Source: a virus
Virus record (IMG/VR): IMGVR_UViG_3300031623_000049
Location: 1-23,243 of that record
Direction: 5' to 3' (one strand)
DNA: 23,243 nucleotides
Below the pieces are notes generated by a model. It did no database searches and was not told the origin of the DNA. It worked only from the letters and a program-made list of their open reading frames with translations. Positions 16,301 to 22,103 of this stretch are shown here, one piece after another. The first letter of the stretch is position 1, and every line of letters begins with the position of its first letter. The translations under genes and the position numbers were made by a program.

Positions 16301-18796
16301 GGCCACAGGTTTGAAGCCTTCCATGAGTATGCCATAGCTCGTAGGGCCGCACGTCTATTAAGAGAGAACCGTGAGGTCTTGTTAACCGAGGAAGAGATCA
16401 TACAGAACCTAGCAACAGGACACACAGCGGCAGAGATCGTTGTTATCATGAACCCCAAGGCGGGAGAGAAAGGAAAGACTTATACTGAAGCTCAGATAAG
16501 GCAGATCTTAGGAGGCAAGGACATCACACTTAACTCTGACTTCGATCAGATCTTTATGAACTATCAAGTGTGGAACAATGGTTTCGTTAAGTTCTTGGTA
16601 GACACAGGAATGATCGACCAGAAGATGGCAGACTCATGGACCAACACCGCTGATTACATTCCTTTCTATCGTCAACTTGACGGGGCACAGGTAGAGATTG
16701 GTGCGCCAGATATATTCTCAGGTGTCTCAACCAGACCTCCTCCACCATTAAGAGGAAAGGGGCAGGTATATACAGTTGTTACCAAACAAATGATTGACGG
16801 AGAGTTAGTTACTACTAGGGTGCCTCGTACCTTTCCATCTAACCCGGCAGGAAAGAAGAACGCTCAAGCCTATGCTAATAAATTAAAGCAAGAGAACTCT
16901 AATGTTCCGGGGTTCGATACTAGCATAACACAAACTGGTATGCCTATTGGTAGCTTCTTGGATACTGTAGTAGAGAACGCTAACGCCGCTATTCAGACAG
17001 GGCTTATGAACGTAGGTGTTCAAAGGACCATGCGTAACCTAGCACTATCTGAACCTGAGACTAGCAGACGTATAAAAACGCCTAAGTTTGATGGGCCTAA
17101 GCCCAAGCAACCTCACATAACCTTCCGGGTAAAGGGTGAGCCTGTCACAATGTTGGTTGGTGACACATCTTTGTACGCCTCTCTTCTAAATCTTAATAAA
17201 CAAGTAAATCCTGTGGTTAATCTATTCGGTATGCCAGCCCGGTTTCTCAGGGAGATGATCACAAGATCTCCTGACTTCATGGCGGCAAACATGTTAAGGG
17301 ATTCTCTTTCTGCATGGGTTACCAGTGGTAGAAATATAGCCCCCATAGCTGGTACTGCAAAAGGAATGTACGACGCGGTTACAGGAAGCAAGACGACTGA
17401 TGCTTTAGCGGCGGCGGGGTTGATGACGGGATTTGATTTTGGGGGCGACCCTAACGACATGACCCAGTTCATTGAGAAAGAAATAAAGAACTATCAATAC
17501 CCTAAACAATTACAAAAGCTAGTAAGAAATCCTTTCAAGTATATATGGGATGCTACGGGTTCGGTGTCTCGTTCCTCAGATGCGGCGACTAGGATAGCTG
17601 TCTATAACAAGGTGCTAAAAGAAACAGGTGATGAGGCTCAAGCTATCTTCGAGGCGCAAGAGGTTATTAACTTCTCCGCACGAGGAAACTCTAGATTAAT
17701 TCAGGCCCTATCAGTCCTTATCCCGTTTCTTAATGCAAGGATACAGGGTATTGATGTAATGTATCGCTCCTCTATGGGAAGCAAGGGGTTTGCGGCTAAT
17801 CCTGATTCGGATATCGTCAAGCGTCGGTTCCTCGTAAGGGCCGCAATGCTCACAGCTTCGAGTGCTTTGTATTGGGCAATGGTTAATGACGATGATGAAT
17901 ACAGGAACCAACCCGCAGTTATTAAAGATAACTACTGGATACTTCCATCGTCTGCCATACCCGGTTATGACGGAGACCCCCTCAAGTTCCCTATCCCTTT
18001 CGAGGTGGGTCTAATGTTTAAGACAATACCTGAAAGGATCATGGCTCTGTTCTACGGAGAAGACGTGCCGCAAGATATAGTCGATACTCTAAAAAGAGGA
18101 ATTAGTTCTACACTTAACATCAATCCTACACCTCAGGCTCTCATGCCTTGGGCTGAAACCTTTATTAATTATAGTTTCTTTACAGGGCGAGAAGTTGTGT
18201 CTAAGAACCTAGAGCAAAGCCGTATGCCGGGGTATCAGTATAACTCTATGACTTCACAGCTAGCCAAAGACCTCGGAGAAAAGCTTAACTACTCGCCTAT
18301 TAAGATTGACCACATGATTAAAGGATATGGTGGAACCTTGGGATCGTTTGCTCTTGCCGCAGTTGATGAGGTGTGGCGCTCAACAAGTGAGGACTTAGGA
18401 GAGAGGCCAGCCCGTAAGATCACAGAGTATCCGTTTATAAAAAGATTCTTTGCCCGTCCTGATGCACGGGGAATGGTCAATCAGTTCTATGACTTGAATA
18501 ATATGGTTAAGCAAGTCGCTAAAACCGTTAAGGCTTTGGAGGGAGAGCGACCAGAAACCATTGATGCTGAAGATCTGGCTGAGAAGAAAAGGTATCTTTT
18601 AGACGTTGAGCAATCGCTTGGGTTTATAGAGAAGAGACTCAACGAGTTAAGAACAGATCGCAGAAAGATTCAGAATGATCCATACATGAGTGCTGAAGAT
18701 AAGCGGATAGAGATAGATATGCTTTCTCAAGAGGAATTAGCGGTAGTAAGTGAGATACCTATTCTAAGACAGGAAGCTACTGGAGTATTTAGATAG
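10325..18796 (+). CDS. Giant polyvalent ejection protein with peptidase-, glycosylase- and nuclease-like segments
   Basis: One uninterrupted frame encodes 2823 residues. Seen in order: two N-terminal repeats (residues 3-22 and 28-47, each with GARxxGYxDxEI); a Gly/Ala-rich hydrophobic segment (about 140-310); a Pro/Glu-rich linker; HETVH at 810-814 followed by EE at 871-872 in a helix (QLEEAAAELF), as in zinc peptidases of the gluzincin type; a Trp/Gly-rich unit near 1035-1110 (GGWLNNEDGMFYLD); a segment about 1175-1480 with VMASLSPQKDW (1263-1273), LLGKKNK near 1399 and VDTHAV at 1423-1428, resembling the HhH loop and catalytic Asp region of HhH-GPD glycosylases; a segment about 1640-1775 with H1680, H1684 and LTTIYP (1757-1762) that could be a BECR-type nuclease; and a C-terminal part (about 2290-2800) with RSPDFMAANMLRD and VNFSARGNSRLIQALSVLIP, recalling large polyvalent protein-associated domains. 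Polyvalent proteins are known to be long, multi-domain and packaged into phage virions. The likely role is an ejected internal protein; individual enzyme calls are inference. It follows three other ejection-type genes and precedes lysis. Confidence 0.75.
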   Translation: MAFDVQGARAGGYSDQEIADYLAQQKGFNVGGARNDGYGDGEIINHLVGTVAAPEEPGFIDRTGELIGQGFGQFVGSSAEGLSGVLGYLDVLPETQKDLTGYAEEVKEEAKADAVAPIKPLQKAEGIGDVASSAWEYLSQSTPHMGAMLGGAYAGGKLGVLATAAIPLPGARVVGGFLGSLLGGGIATYNSFLGNNIEEAERVKGRKLTESEMEGSMLAAAGQSVADALISRLLPAKGSATVMKNILNKGIKGATVEGSTEVFQETLAILQANDFNLDSLNTPEAHFRLTEATLAGAAIGGPIGAVTGPFTTKKPPIDAPELADPGEGLPDVTEEVVTEAATTDQQPLRLAPPRDENDRTTARSPEEVVADVLVDPVAVPTEGIVVDQETFQVKTTDGHVLTPRFKSLGEAIEARQRLIEGIDEKREDLFAEEQSAKVSEAVKAQEPVGPPSLEEIEVGVAGLTAEEVAPEVMPIVPSETLPTLQQTQQVEAMAGEPAPQETVNRVIEVAQERNIDIEHPSFSAFAERITGLPFDPAQETNVLTVRQANNLVKAVDRVNDGVPFEQVTRIPLENMRAYGRDQLVKARNRLRQGKITDDGKTDIFATTRKNRKGDEVSVRESTRAKVDKEIAEAAQINTFFPEGERDVISIRNRLVDEGVIVGVGKSDKTGTYKKYRRPRRVKMRAWQELDPANIAPIARMSDRSFAETDARVRSPESITKQVEESVPDPRVSPKIMQKIRENLEKRLRARGIPDSVALIISDTMKGVEGVFVQQNNGAKRAIILALDTIPVDALKKPKELARYLAGVMDHETVHALVDLGVITDADLAVLGRAAEVTPHWSGQTDTDGNPISVAQDIANRYSELNPEEQLEEAAAELFRGHASGMSPLHGRPLSLWNKIVGFFKDIKGVFAEQKQYDAAQLFNRASQADVAAAVAPARGAAGRAEDFDPAILETAPKESRAQRDYRPLMNFIKANPDGFTVSIDGVTVPPSGFAVAPLKGIEIVVRPEDLSMRHIDQLVRNIGQVQAVTEGDVYAGGWLNNEDGMFYLDATQVFDSGAEALYTAEVGEQIAIFDLGEFNEITTTEGIEGLKQTGTYSVEAHDVARRKGASLIERFAETRDTGQGRTSPVKESRLQAGVANRLLPNGSHPAIVSSRYPTNQRATEDPLTETLTVNLEAMKQNPTAFAYNMDLVKEYPGFNTEAVEPDDIAADFIEFAEGNLRFLYNQVPADIRDRSKLWYEGANALSIRLAEQFGLSGESVAAVMASLSPQKDWFQNASLGERLIDIHETQTRGGNERFVPDRKMRAVLKDKFGTDKHKENLKAMINKPYLDLTDPVHKAMWIRGWDEAFNPREYRTLTPEGNWVGKASGKVGWGSLVEIRKAVQALEATSEKDLIPLLGKKNKVRSFYNNILAPNSEFKDVTVDTHAVAAANLRPLSGGSREVQHNFGTSPETDKKPLNWRAAKNNNDTGAHGMYGLYADAYRSLARKLGIEPRELQSITWEAVRGLFPATFKSQNANVIAVEQVWERAENGEITIEEAQDQILAMRDGIENPAWTDTGDRSNQERGVSSYDGKLVEFRIPRRSTGELATGPRDTVGVGRDGFLDTVEVDEYSGELRVLENKKAKESRTQTRIPDSAYAFMTRRDEAGNPTTSFGKVRVGGKDFEVRIARGYEGKFGMKHAAEHDPEFEAFTPFANSREAFVALMDTYWNSKTNAPSRNDKIKVTDIPGGILLTWTRPDFKYPIVLDLQKMSDIYSLTTIYPKAENLQIAKDGTSEGAVIQMKKRGDYNLEAVSPAARQAAIESFRKSIESKKDPDLPKMSRPVVGGKPFSFANPSEDMGTDKRMMVTPREADESVGGKVLRRLGFLGNNPIDSFGDFFKWFRTTTVDMWDPVRRTETGLVEKDSKYRNFLSAASSAWAALRQARRGTAITAYSLSKGVPVYEDGFARVKNIPQDATQTNIDGTVEASAIAGQEVGLIPIIEGLREGTKDKGGHRFEAFHEYAIARRAARLLRENREVLLTEEEIIQNLATGHTAAEIVVIMNPKAGEKGKTYTEAQIRQILGGKDITLNSDFDQIFMNYQVWNNGFVKFLVDTGMIDQKMADSWTNTADYIPFYRQLDGAQVEIGAPDIFSGVSTRPPPPLRGKGQVYTVVTKQMIDGELVTTRVPRTFPSNPAGKKNAQAYANKLKQENSNVPGFDTSITQTGMPIGSFLDTVVENANAAIQTGLMNVGVQRTMRNLALSEPETSRRIKTPKFDGPKPKQPHITFRVKGEPVTMLVGDTSLYASLLNLNKQVNPVVNLFGMPARFLREMITRSPDFMAANMLRDSLSAWVTSGRNIAPIAGTAKGMYDAVTGSKTTDALAAAGLMTGFDFGGDPNDMTQFIEKEIKNYQYPKQLQKLVRNPFKYIWDATGSVSRSSDAATRIAVYNKVLKETGDEAQAIFEAQEVINFSARGNSRLIQALSVLIPFLNARIQGIDVMYRSSMGSKGFAANPDSDIVKRRFLVRAAMLTASSALYWAMVNDDDEYRNQPAVIKDNYWILPSSAIPGYDGDPLKFPIPFEVGLMFKTIPERIMALFYGEDVPQDIVDTLKRGISSTLNINPTPQALMPWAETFINYSFFTGREVVSKNLEQSRMPGYQYNSMTSQLAKDLGEKLNYSPIKIDHMIKGYGGTLGSFALAAVDEVWRSTSEDLGERPARKITEYPFIKRFFARPDARGMVNQFYDLNNMVKQVAKTVKALEGERPETIDAEDLAEKKRYLLDVEQSLGFIEKRLNELRTDRRKIQNDPYMSAEDKRIEIDMLSQEELAVVSEIPILRQEATGVFR

Positions 18797-18800
18797 GAGA
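18795..18800 (+). promoter_or_regulatory. Strong ribosome binding site of the holin gene
   Basis: AGGAGA overlaps the stop of the giant gene and ends five bases before the holin ATG at 18806. It is one of the strongest Shine-Dalgarno matches on this strand, in contrast with the weak sites of most upstream genes. Confidence 0.6.
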
Positions 18801-18805
18801 TTAAT

Positions 18806-19231
18806 ATGTTAACTTTACTAGGCACGGTTCTCGGATTTGGAAGTTCTTTTCTGCCACGCCTTCTCGACTTCTTCCAAGACAAGGCAGACAAGAAGCACGA
18901 GCTAGAGATCATGACACGACAAGCGGAGATACAACTTGATAGAACAGCTATTGATGCGAACATTAGAGAGGTTGAGTCTATTCATGTTCACGACGCTTCT
19001 CTGGACGGGGGCGGTTTTGTTAACGCTCTTCGCGCTAGTGTACGCCCTGTTATTACTTATATTTTTATGGCCCTCTTCGTTGGGGTCGAGGTAACCACCT
19101 ACTATCTTCTAGTAGACGGTGGCCTAGCTCCGGGTGAAGCTCTCGTTGAAAGTTTCAATGATGAGGTCATGGCGCTATGGAGTTCCATAATTGCATTTTG
19201 GTTTGGTGGGCGACAGTTCGCAAGGAAATGA
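18806..19231 (+). CDS. Holin, three-TM type (gene-transfer-agent holin-like)
   Basis: The 141-residue protein has an N-terminal hydrophobic/amphipathic helix (about 2-22), a charged helical linker (24-60), and two further hydrophobic segments: PVITYIFMALFVGVEVTTYY (81-100) and a C-terminal one around 119-134 ending FWFGGRQF. The block ASVRPVITY followed by ALWSSIIAFWFGGR matches the pattern I know from the three-TM holin family of gene transfer agents and related phages. Such holins form the membrane lesion that lets the endolysin reach the wall. Position directly before a signal-less lysozyme, with an ATGA overlap, fits this role well. A non-lytic membrane protein is the main alternative. 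Confidence 0.8.
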   Translation: MLTLLGTVLGFGSSFLPRLLDFFQDKADKKHELEIMTRQAEIQLDRTAIDANIREVESIHVHDASLDGGGFVNALRASVRPVITYIFMALFVGVEVTTYYLLVDGGLAPGEALVESFNDEVMALWSSIIAFWFGGRQFARK

Positions 19232-19686
19232 GAACCAATAAGAAAGGAATTGAAATTGTTAAACACTTTGAAGGTTTTCGTTCAAGACCATATCGTTGTT
19301 CGGCTGGCATACCTACCATCGGGTGGGGTTCTTGCTATCGTACTGATGGCACTAGGGTTGCTATGGATGACCCACAAGTTAGTAAAGACGAGGCCGAAGA
19401 ACTCTTGGTTTTCGGATTGCGAACGGCTGAGAAAGCTGTTGCAAGATTGGTTGGAGTCCCGTTAACTGCTAACGCGTTTTCTTCTCTTTGTTCTTTTACT
19501 TTTAATGTTGGTAGCTCTCGCCTCAGATCGAGTACCCTACGATCTCGACTCAACAGGAAAGATTATTATAAAGCCTCGCTTGAATTTCCTAAATGGAGAC
19601 GGGGCGGGGGAGTGATACTGCCCGGTTTGGTGAGGAGAAGGGTGGCAGAAAGAGAACTGTTCCTTCTGCCTGATGACCCTACTTAG
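19228..19686 (+). CDS. Endolysin, GH24 lysozyme (muramidase)
   Basis: The 152-residue enzyme hydrolyses the MurNAc-GlcNAc bond of peptidoglycan. The catalytic pattern E-x8-C-x5-T is intact: Glu15, Cys24 and Thr30 in HFEGFRSRPYRCSAGIPTIG, with Cys in place of the Asp of T4 lysozyme, a known alternative in this family. Downstream ALxSLxxFTFNVG-type (FSSLCSFTFNVG) and GLVRRRVAEREL blocks are typical GH24 landmarks. The start chosen is ATG 19228, overlapping the holin stop (ATGA) and preceded by AAGGA; an upstream in-frame ATG at 19177 lies inside the holin and adds a meaningless extension. No signal peptide or SAR segment is present, so export depends on the holin. Its 3' end overlaps the convergent minus-strand gene by eight bases. 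Confidence 0.93.
   Translation: MRTNKKGIEIVKHFEGFRSRPYRCSAGIPTIGWGSCYRTDGTRVAMDDPQVSKDEAEELLVFGLRTAEKAVARLVGVPLTANAFSSLCSFTFNVGSSRLRSSTLRSRLNRKDYYKASLEFPKWRRGGGVILPGLVRRRVAERELFLLPDDPT
19634..19660. other. Stem-loop near the convergent gene ends
   Basis: GGCAGAA (19634-19640) pairs perfectly with TTCTGCC (19654-19660), and GAA/TTC inside can extend the stem above a small asymmetric bulge. It lies in the last codons of the endolysin gene and just past the stop of the opposing gene. No T-run follows on either strand, so it is not a standard intrinsic terminator; it could slow transcription or protect 3' ends, or may be incidental. Confidence 0.3.
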
Positions 19687-19852
19687 ACTTTTGCTTGTAA
19701 GCTTCGTTGATATTAAGGGTCTTCGGGTCGTCAGCTTGATAGCGTCCGTCCTTTTTTCTAGCCCTCTTATTGGGCTTGTCTTCTGGTTCAAAGCTTAGAA
19801 TAAAAAAACTTGCACATAAATCCCTGAATGTTTTTACATCACTTAACTTCAT
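19679..19852 (-). CDS. Small phage protein, 57 aa, unknown function
   Basis: On the minus strand ATG at 19852-19850 overlaps the stop of the upstream gene (ATGA) and reads to TAG at 19681-19679. The protein starts MKLSDVKTFRDLCASFFILS and continues with a basic, low-hydrophobicity half containing NKRARKKDGRYQADDPKTLN and INEAY. The last part matches a motif I recall from small proteins of many phages (RARxxxGxFxxDDPxTPxxNEAW), whose function is not known. Translational coupling, a frame free of stops and the motif argue that it is real despite its length. It is the last gene of the leftward operon and ends inside the endolysin gene. Confidence 0.7.
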   Translation of the reverse strand: MKLSDVKTFRDLCASFFILSFEPEDKPNKRARKKDGRYQADDPKTLNINEAYKQKSK

Positions 19853-20085
19853 GCGCCGTCCTCCTCGTCATCCTGTACTTCACCCGTACCCCTGCATAAA
19901 CTACACTCTTCCATCTTAACCACATACACTGGTTCAGGAAATCTGTCGTAGTTCTGTGGGGTGTAGTTAGTTTTCTCTACCTCTTCCTTACCCGTACCTT
20001 CGCACGTCGGGCACTCTCTCATGGTTTTAAGGTAGCCTGAGTGGTTGCTGACCAGTATTTTATCTGCTTCATCATCAAACATCAT
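19849..20085 (-). CDS. Small zinc-ribbon protein with DnaJ-like CxxCxGxG motifs
   Basis: The 78-residue protein carries two CxxCxGTG motifs, CPTCEGTG at 25-32 and CSLCRGTG at 61-68, the unit that in DnaJ/Hsp40 binds zinc in the Cys-rich domain. Two units could form one zinc site joined by a 28-residue linker. There is no J domain, so it is not a full co-chaperone; isolated units of this kind occur in small phage and bacterial proteins. The N-terminus is acidic and so is the tail (DDEEDGA). The ATG overlaps the stop of the LPP20-like gene (ATGA), so translation is probably coupled. Possible roles include RNA, DNA or protein binding; none is shown. Confidence 0.75.
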   Translation of the reverse strand: MMFDDEADKILVSNHSGYLKTMRECPTCEGTGKEEVEKTNYTPQNYDRFPEPVYVVKMEECSLCRGTGEVQDDEEDGA

Positions 20086-20672
20086 AGTGTTTTCCTCTTC
20101 ACGTTACGGTCCAGTTCTTTATAACCTTGGTTGATCTTCCCTTGTTTGGTTCGGTTAACTACTCTTTCCTTGTAGAGTTCAAGGAGTTGATTCGCCTTCC
20201 CGACAGGGTAGATAAGCATAGTATAGACACGAAAGAAAGTATTGTGCGGCTTGATGTCCATCTCCTTAACGCTATAGCCAGCGACGTTGACCTCACGCAT
20301 GATGTTCTTGGTTACTCTTTCGGTATCTGTGATCACAGGGGGGGCACTCTTGTTGCCCGTCTCAGTGATATACTCTTTAACTTGAGAGCTTAACCGCCCT
20401 TCTATTCTATCTGCTAACATACGCTTGGCATTAAGGATGCTCTTATCCATAGCCAGTTGGAGGTCAGGTGAAGTGGCACTTCCTACTGAGAAGATTGCAT
20501 TGTCCTCTTGAGGTACATCGGTAAACCATGAGGGCAGATCATCTATTGCCTTCTCTACTTCCTCTACACGGGCTTCTCTGGCCTCCTCCTGACGTTCTAA
20601 GAACGCCTCTGGGCTACCTTTAGGTGAGCCACAGGCACTTAACAGTAAGCTTATTAATATAATTAGTCTCAT
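20082..20672 (-). CDS. LPP20-type outer-membrane lipoprotein
   Basis: The 196-residue precursor begins MRLIILISLLLSACGSPKGS: a short n-region, a hydrophobic core and a lipobox LSAC with the lipidated Cys at 14. Residue +2 is Gly, not Asp, which favours transfer to the outer membrane by Lol. After a charged helical linker comes LPSWFTDVP, then IFSVGSATSPDLQLAMDKSI and a long helix with NAKRMLADRIEGRLSSQV, followed by a beta region (NVAGYSVKEMDIK, FFRVYTMLIY). This order (PxWF, GxGxS, A..AR..LA) is the LPP20 family layout, shared with flagellar FlgP. The C-terminal tail is basic. It starts ten bases after the DUF4384-like gene, behind AAAGGGAAG, and is coupled to the next gene. Its presence in a phage is unusual; cell-surface change or exclusion of other phages is inference. 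Confidence 0.8.
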   Translation of the reverse strand: MRLIILISLLLSACGSPKGSPEAFLERQEEAREARVEEVEKAIDDLPSWFTDVPQEDNAIFSVGSATSPDLQLAMDKSILNAKRMLADRIEGRLSSQVKEYITETGNKSAPPVITDTERVTKNIMREVNVAGYSVKEMDIKPHNTFFRVYTMLIYPVGKANQLLELYKERVVNRTKQGKINQGYKELDRNVKRKTL

Positions 20673-20682
20673 ATTCTTCCCT

Positions 20683-21492
20683 TTACTTTACGATTCGGTA
20701 GCTCTTTCTGACGTACCGCTTCTGGTTGTTGGGTATCTCAATCAACTTCAGATTGAAATCCTCACGTGAATAGTTATTAAGTAACGATAGTTTGTTCTTG
20801 CTTCCCAACACGTGAACTACTTCTTGCGAATCGTTTCCTAACAAGTTGGGATCTAGTGATGCACGAATAGAATAACCTGATGTGCTGGGGATAGTTGTTC
20901 TACTTGATATGTTGTTCTCCTTATCAAAAGGGTTAGGGAACATCCGCACCAGTGTTCCTTTGCTTTCCTCCGTAAAAACATAGACATACATTTGTTCAGT
21001 AGGTTCGACACTGATATTTATTTTATCGCCATCCCTCAAAGTGGAAGGATTTATATTAACACTCATGTCAAAATTAGGATCTGTTTTTTCGGTTTGAGTA
21101 GAGACGTGGGCTTCTAATGTTACCTTACATACTCTCTGTTCTTTAAGGTTAGTCTTCGCTATAACACTCTTGTTCCTCACACCGATTATTAGTCCTTCTA
21201 GCATAGACAGAGTAAGTGTTTGGGCGGGACACTCAACGTCACTACCGTTTTCCTTACATGACATAACCGTGTCGCTAGAAATAAACTCTCCGTTAAACTC
21301 TTGGATAGCATTAAGCTTTGCTCTAGTCTCTGCTTTGTGACACGCTTGAGCTTCTGTAATCTCCTCATGGATTATGTAAGAGCCATGACCGTTAACCCAC
21401 TGACTCGTGGTAGTTGGCAGGGGTTCAGGGCCTGTTACTCTTAACACATCAAATAATAATCTTGCGACACCTACTCCTAAGCTCCAATCCAT
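20683..21492 (-). CDS. DUF4384-like envelope protein with FlgT/LPP20-like N-terminal region
   Basis: The 269-residue product has an N-terminal region (about 40-130) with EAQACHKAETRAKLNAIQEF and four cysteines (51, 79, 88, 122), reminiscent of the FlgT N-terminal/LPP20-like fold of envelope proteins. The C-terminal half (about 145-265) reads as DUF4384: LRDGDKINISVEPTEQMYVY, then LVRMFPNPFDKENNI, IPSTSGYSIRASLDP and VVHVLGSKNKLSLL. DUF4384 is known from secreted or periplasmic bacterial proteins. Oddly, residues 1-25 (MDWSLGVGVARLLFDVLRVT) are amphipathic and make a poor Sec signal, although paired cysteines suggest an oxidising compartment. The start is fixed by AGGAGA seven bases upstream and a one-base gap to the previous gene. 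It probably works with the LPP20-like lipoprotein next to it. Confidence 0.7.
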   Translation of the reverse strand: MDWSLGVGVARLLFDVLRVTGPEPLPTTTSQWVNGHGSYIIHEEITEAQACHKAETRAKLNAIQEFNGEFISSDTVMSCKENGSDVECPAQTLTLSMLEGLIIGVRNKSVIAKTNLKEQRVCKVTLEAHVSTQTEKTDPNFDMSVNINPSTLRDGDKINISVEPTEQMYVYVFTEESKGTLVRMFPNPFDKENNISSRTTIPSTSGYSIRASLDPNLLGNDSQEVVHVLGSKNKLSLLNNYSREDFNLKLIEIPNNQKRYVRKSYRIVK

Positions 21493-21493
21493 T

Positions 21494-21928
21494 CTATTCT
21501 CCTATAACTTTAAATTTATTTATTGGCACGTATATTACTGGTTCGACATCTTGACTATCTCCCCGATCTGTTCGGCCCCCTATACCTACTGAGTAGTCGT
21601 CCCTATTAAACATCCAGTATTTTAATTTATCAGTGTACTGAACCACGATAATTAAAGGACACCCTATAGTTCCTGAATGTAGGGAGCAGTTAGACACCTT
21701 GTCCAAACTCAACATGAATGTGGGGTACTTGTTGCTCTTATTATTCCTCACCTTGATCTCAACGATAGCTGAGACAAGCCCATCACGAAGCGCACAGTAA
21801 TCATAAGGGGCTTTCGGTGGGGTCTTAACCACCTCGCAACCCCATGCTTTTGTGAGCTTCTCCGCAACAGCCTGTTCTCTAGTTAGATCATGAGTTGTTT
21901 CATACGTTGGGCGCATGTTAATCATCAT
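21494..21928 (-). CDS. PD-(D/E)XK nuclease-like protein
   Basis: The 144-residue protein has an N-terminal helix (REQAVAEKLTKAWG, with Glu23), then PYDYCALRDG and AIVEIKVRNN. Asp43, Glu57 and Lys59 form the D-(x)n-ExK signature of the PD-(D/E)XK nuclease fold, and the order helix, strand with Asp, strand with ExK is correct. The rest includes a strand rich in Val/Ile (CPLIIVVQY) and a C-terminal beta piece. The family includes phage exonucleases, Holliday junction resolvases and restriction enzymes; which one cannot be told. Three in-frame Met codons (1, 2 and 5) compete as start; the third (ATG 21916-21914) falls just after the stop of the RHH gene. There is no clear ribosome site, so coupling to the upstream gene is likely. 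Confidence 0.75.
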   Translation of the reverse strand: MMINMRPTYETTHDLTREQAVAEKLTKAWGCEVVKTPPKAPYDYCALRDGLVSAIVEIKVRNNKSNKYPTFMLSLDKVSNCSLHSGTIGCPLIIVVQYTDKLKYWMFNRDDYSVGIGGRTDRGDSQDVEPVIYVPINKFKVIGE

Positions 21929-22103
21929 TAAAAATAGGTGAACTCATTACATGATCCTCTATTATCTGACGCACCAAGGTAGCAGTAGTTACTTGCCTCC
22001 TTTGAGCGATGATCTTTAAAGATTCAAGATGGGTTTCATCAACCAAGAAAGAATATTTTTTGGTTTCGTAGTTTAGTTTCTGTGGTCTATCCATTGTACT
22101 CAT
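21918..22103 (-). CDS. Ribbon-helix-helix DNA-binding protein
   Basis: The 61-residue protein has a short strand (KKYSFLV, residues 15-21), a first helix (about 22-36, ETHLESLKIIAQRR) and, after a TT turn, a second helix (about 40-52, ATLVRQIIEDHV). This is the layout of Arc/MetJ/CopG-type ribbon-helix-helix proteins, which bind DNA as dimers through the strand and usually repress their own promoter. The family length of 45-60 residues fits. AGGAGA upstream and a TAATG overlap with the preceding gene support the start. It lies mid-operon between a conserved unknown gene and a nuclease gene; autoregulation of the operon, or an antitoxin-like role for the nuclease, is possible but unproven. Confidence 0.75.
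   Translation of the reverse strand: MSTMDRPQKLNYETKKYSFLVDETHLESLKIIAQRRQVTTATLVRQIIEDHVMSSPIFNDD

Noticed and set aside
19177-19227. Upstream ATG that would extend the endolysin by 17 residues
   Set aside because: The extension lies inside the holin gene and reads as out-of-frame holin sequence; ATG 19228 has a ribosome site, the ATGA overlap and the right spacing to the catalytic Glu.
19676-19722. GACCCT and AGGGTC as a terminator stem between the convergent operons
   Set aside because: The arms are only six bases long with a loop of about 35 bases and no following T-run.
19537-19791. An 84-aa minus-strand frame spanning the end of the endolysin gene
   Set aside because: It mostly mirrors the endolysin coding sequence and has no coupled start; the overlapping 57-aa frame at 19679-19852 has an ATGA junction and a recognisable motif.
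20127-20393. An 88-aa plus-strand frame opposite the LPP20-like gene
   Set aside because: The minus-strand frame has a lipobox, family pattern and coupled neighbours; the plus frame has none of these.
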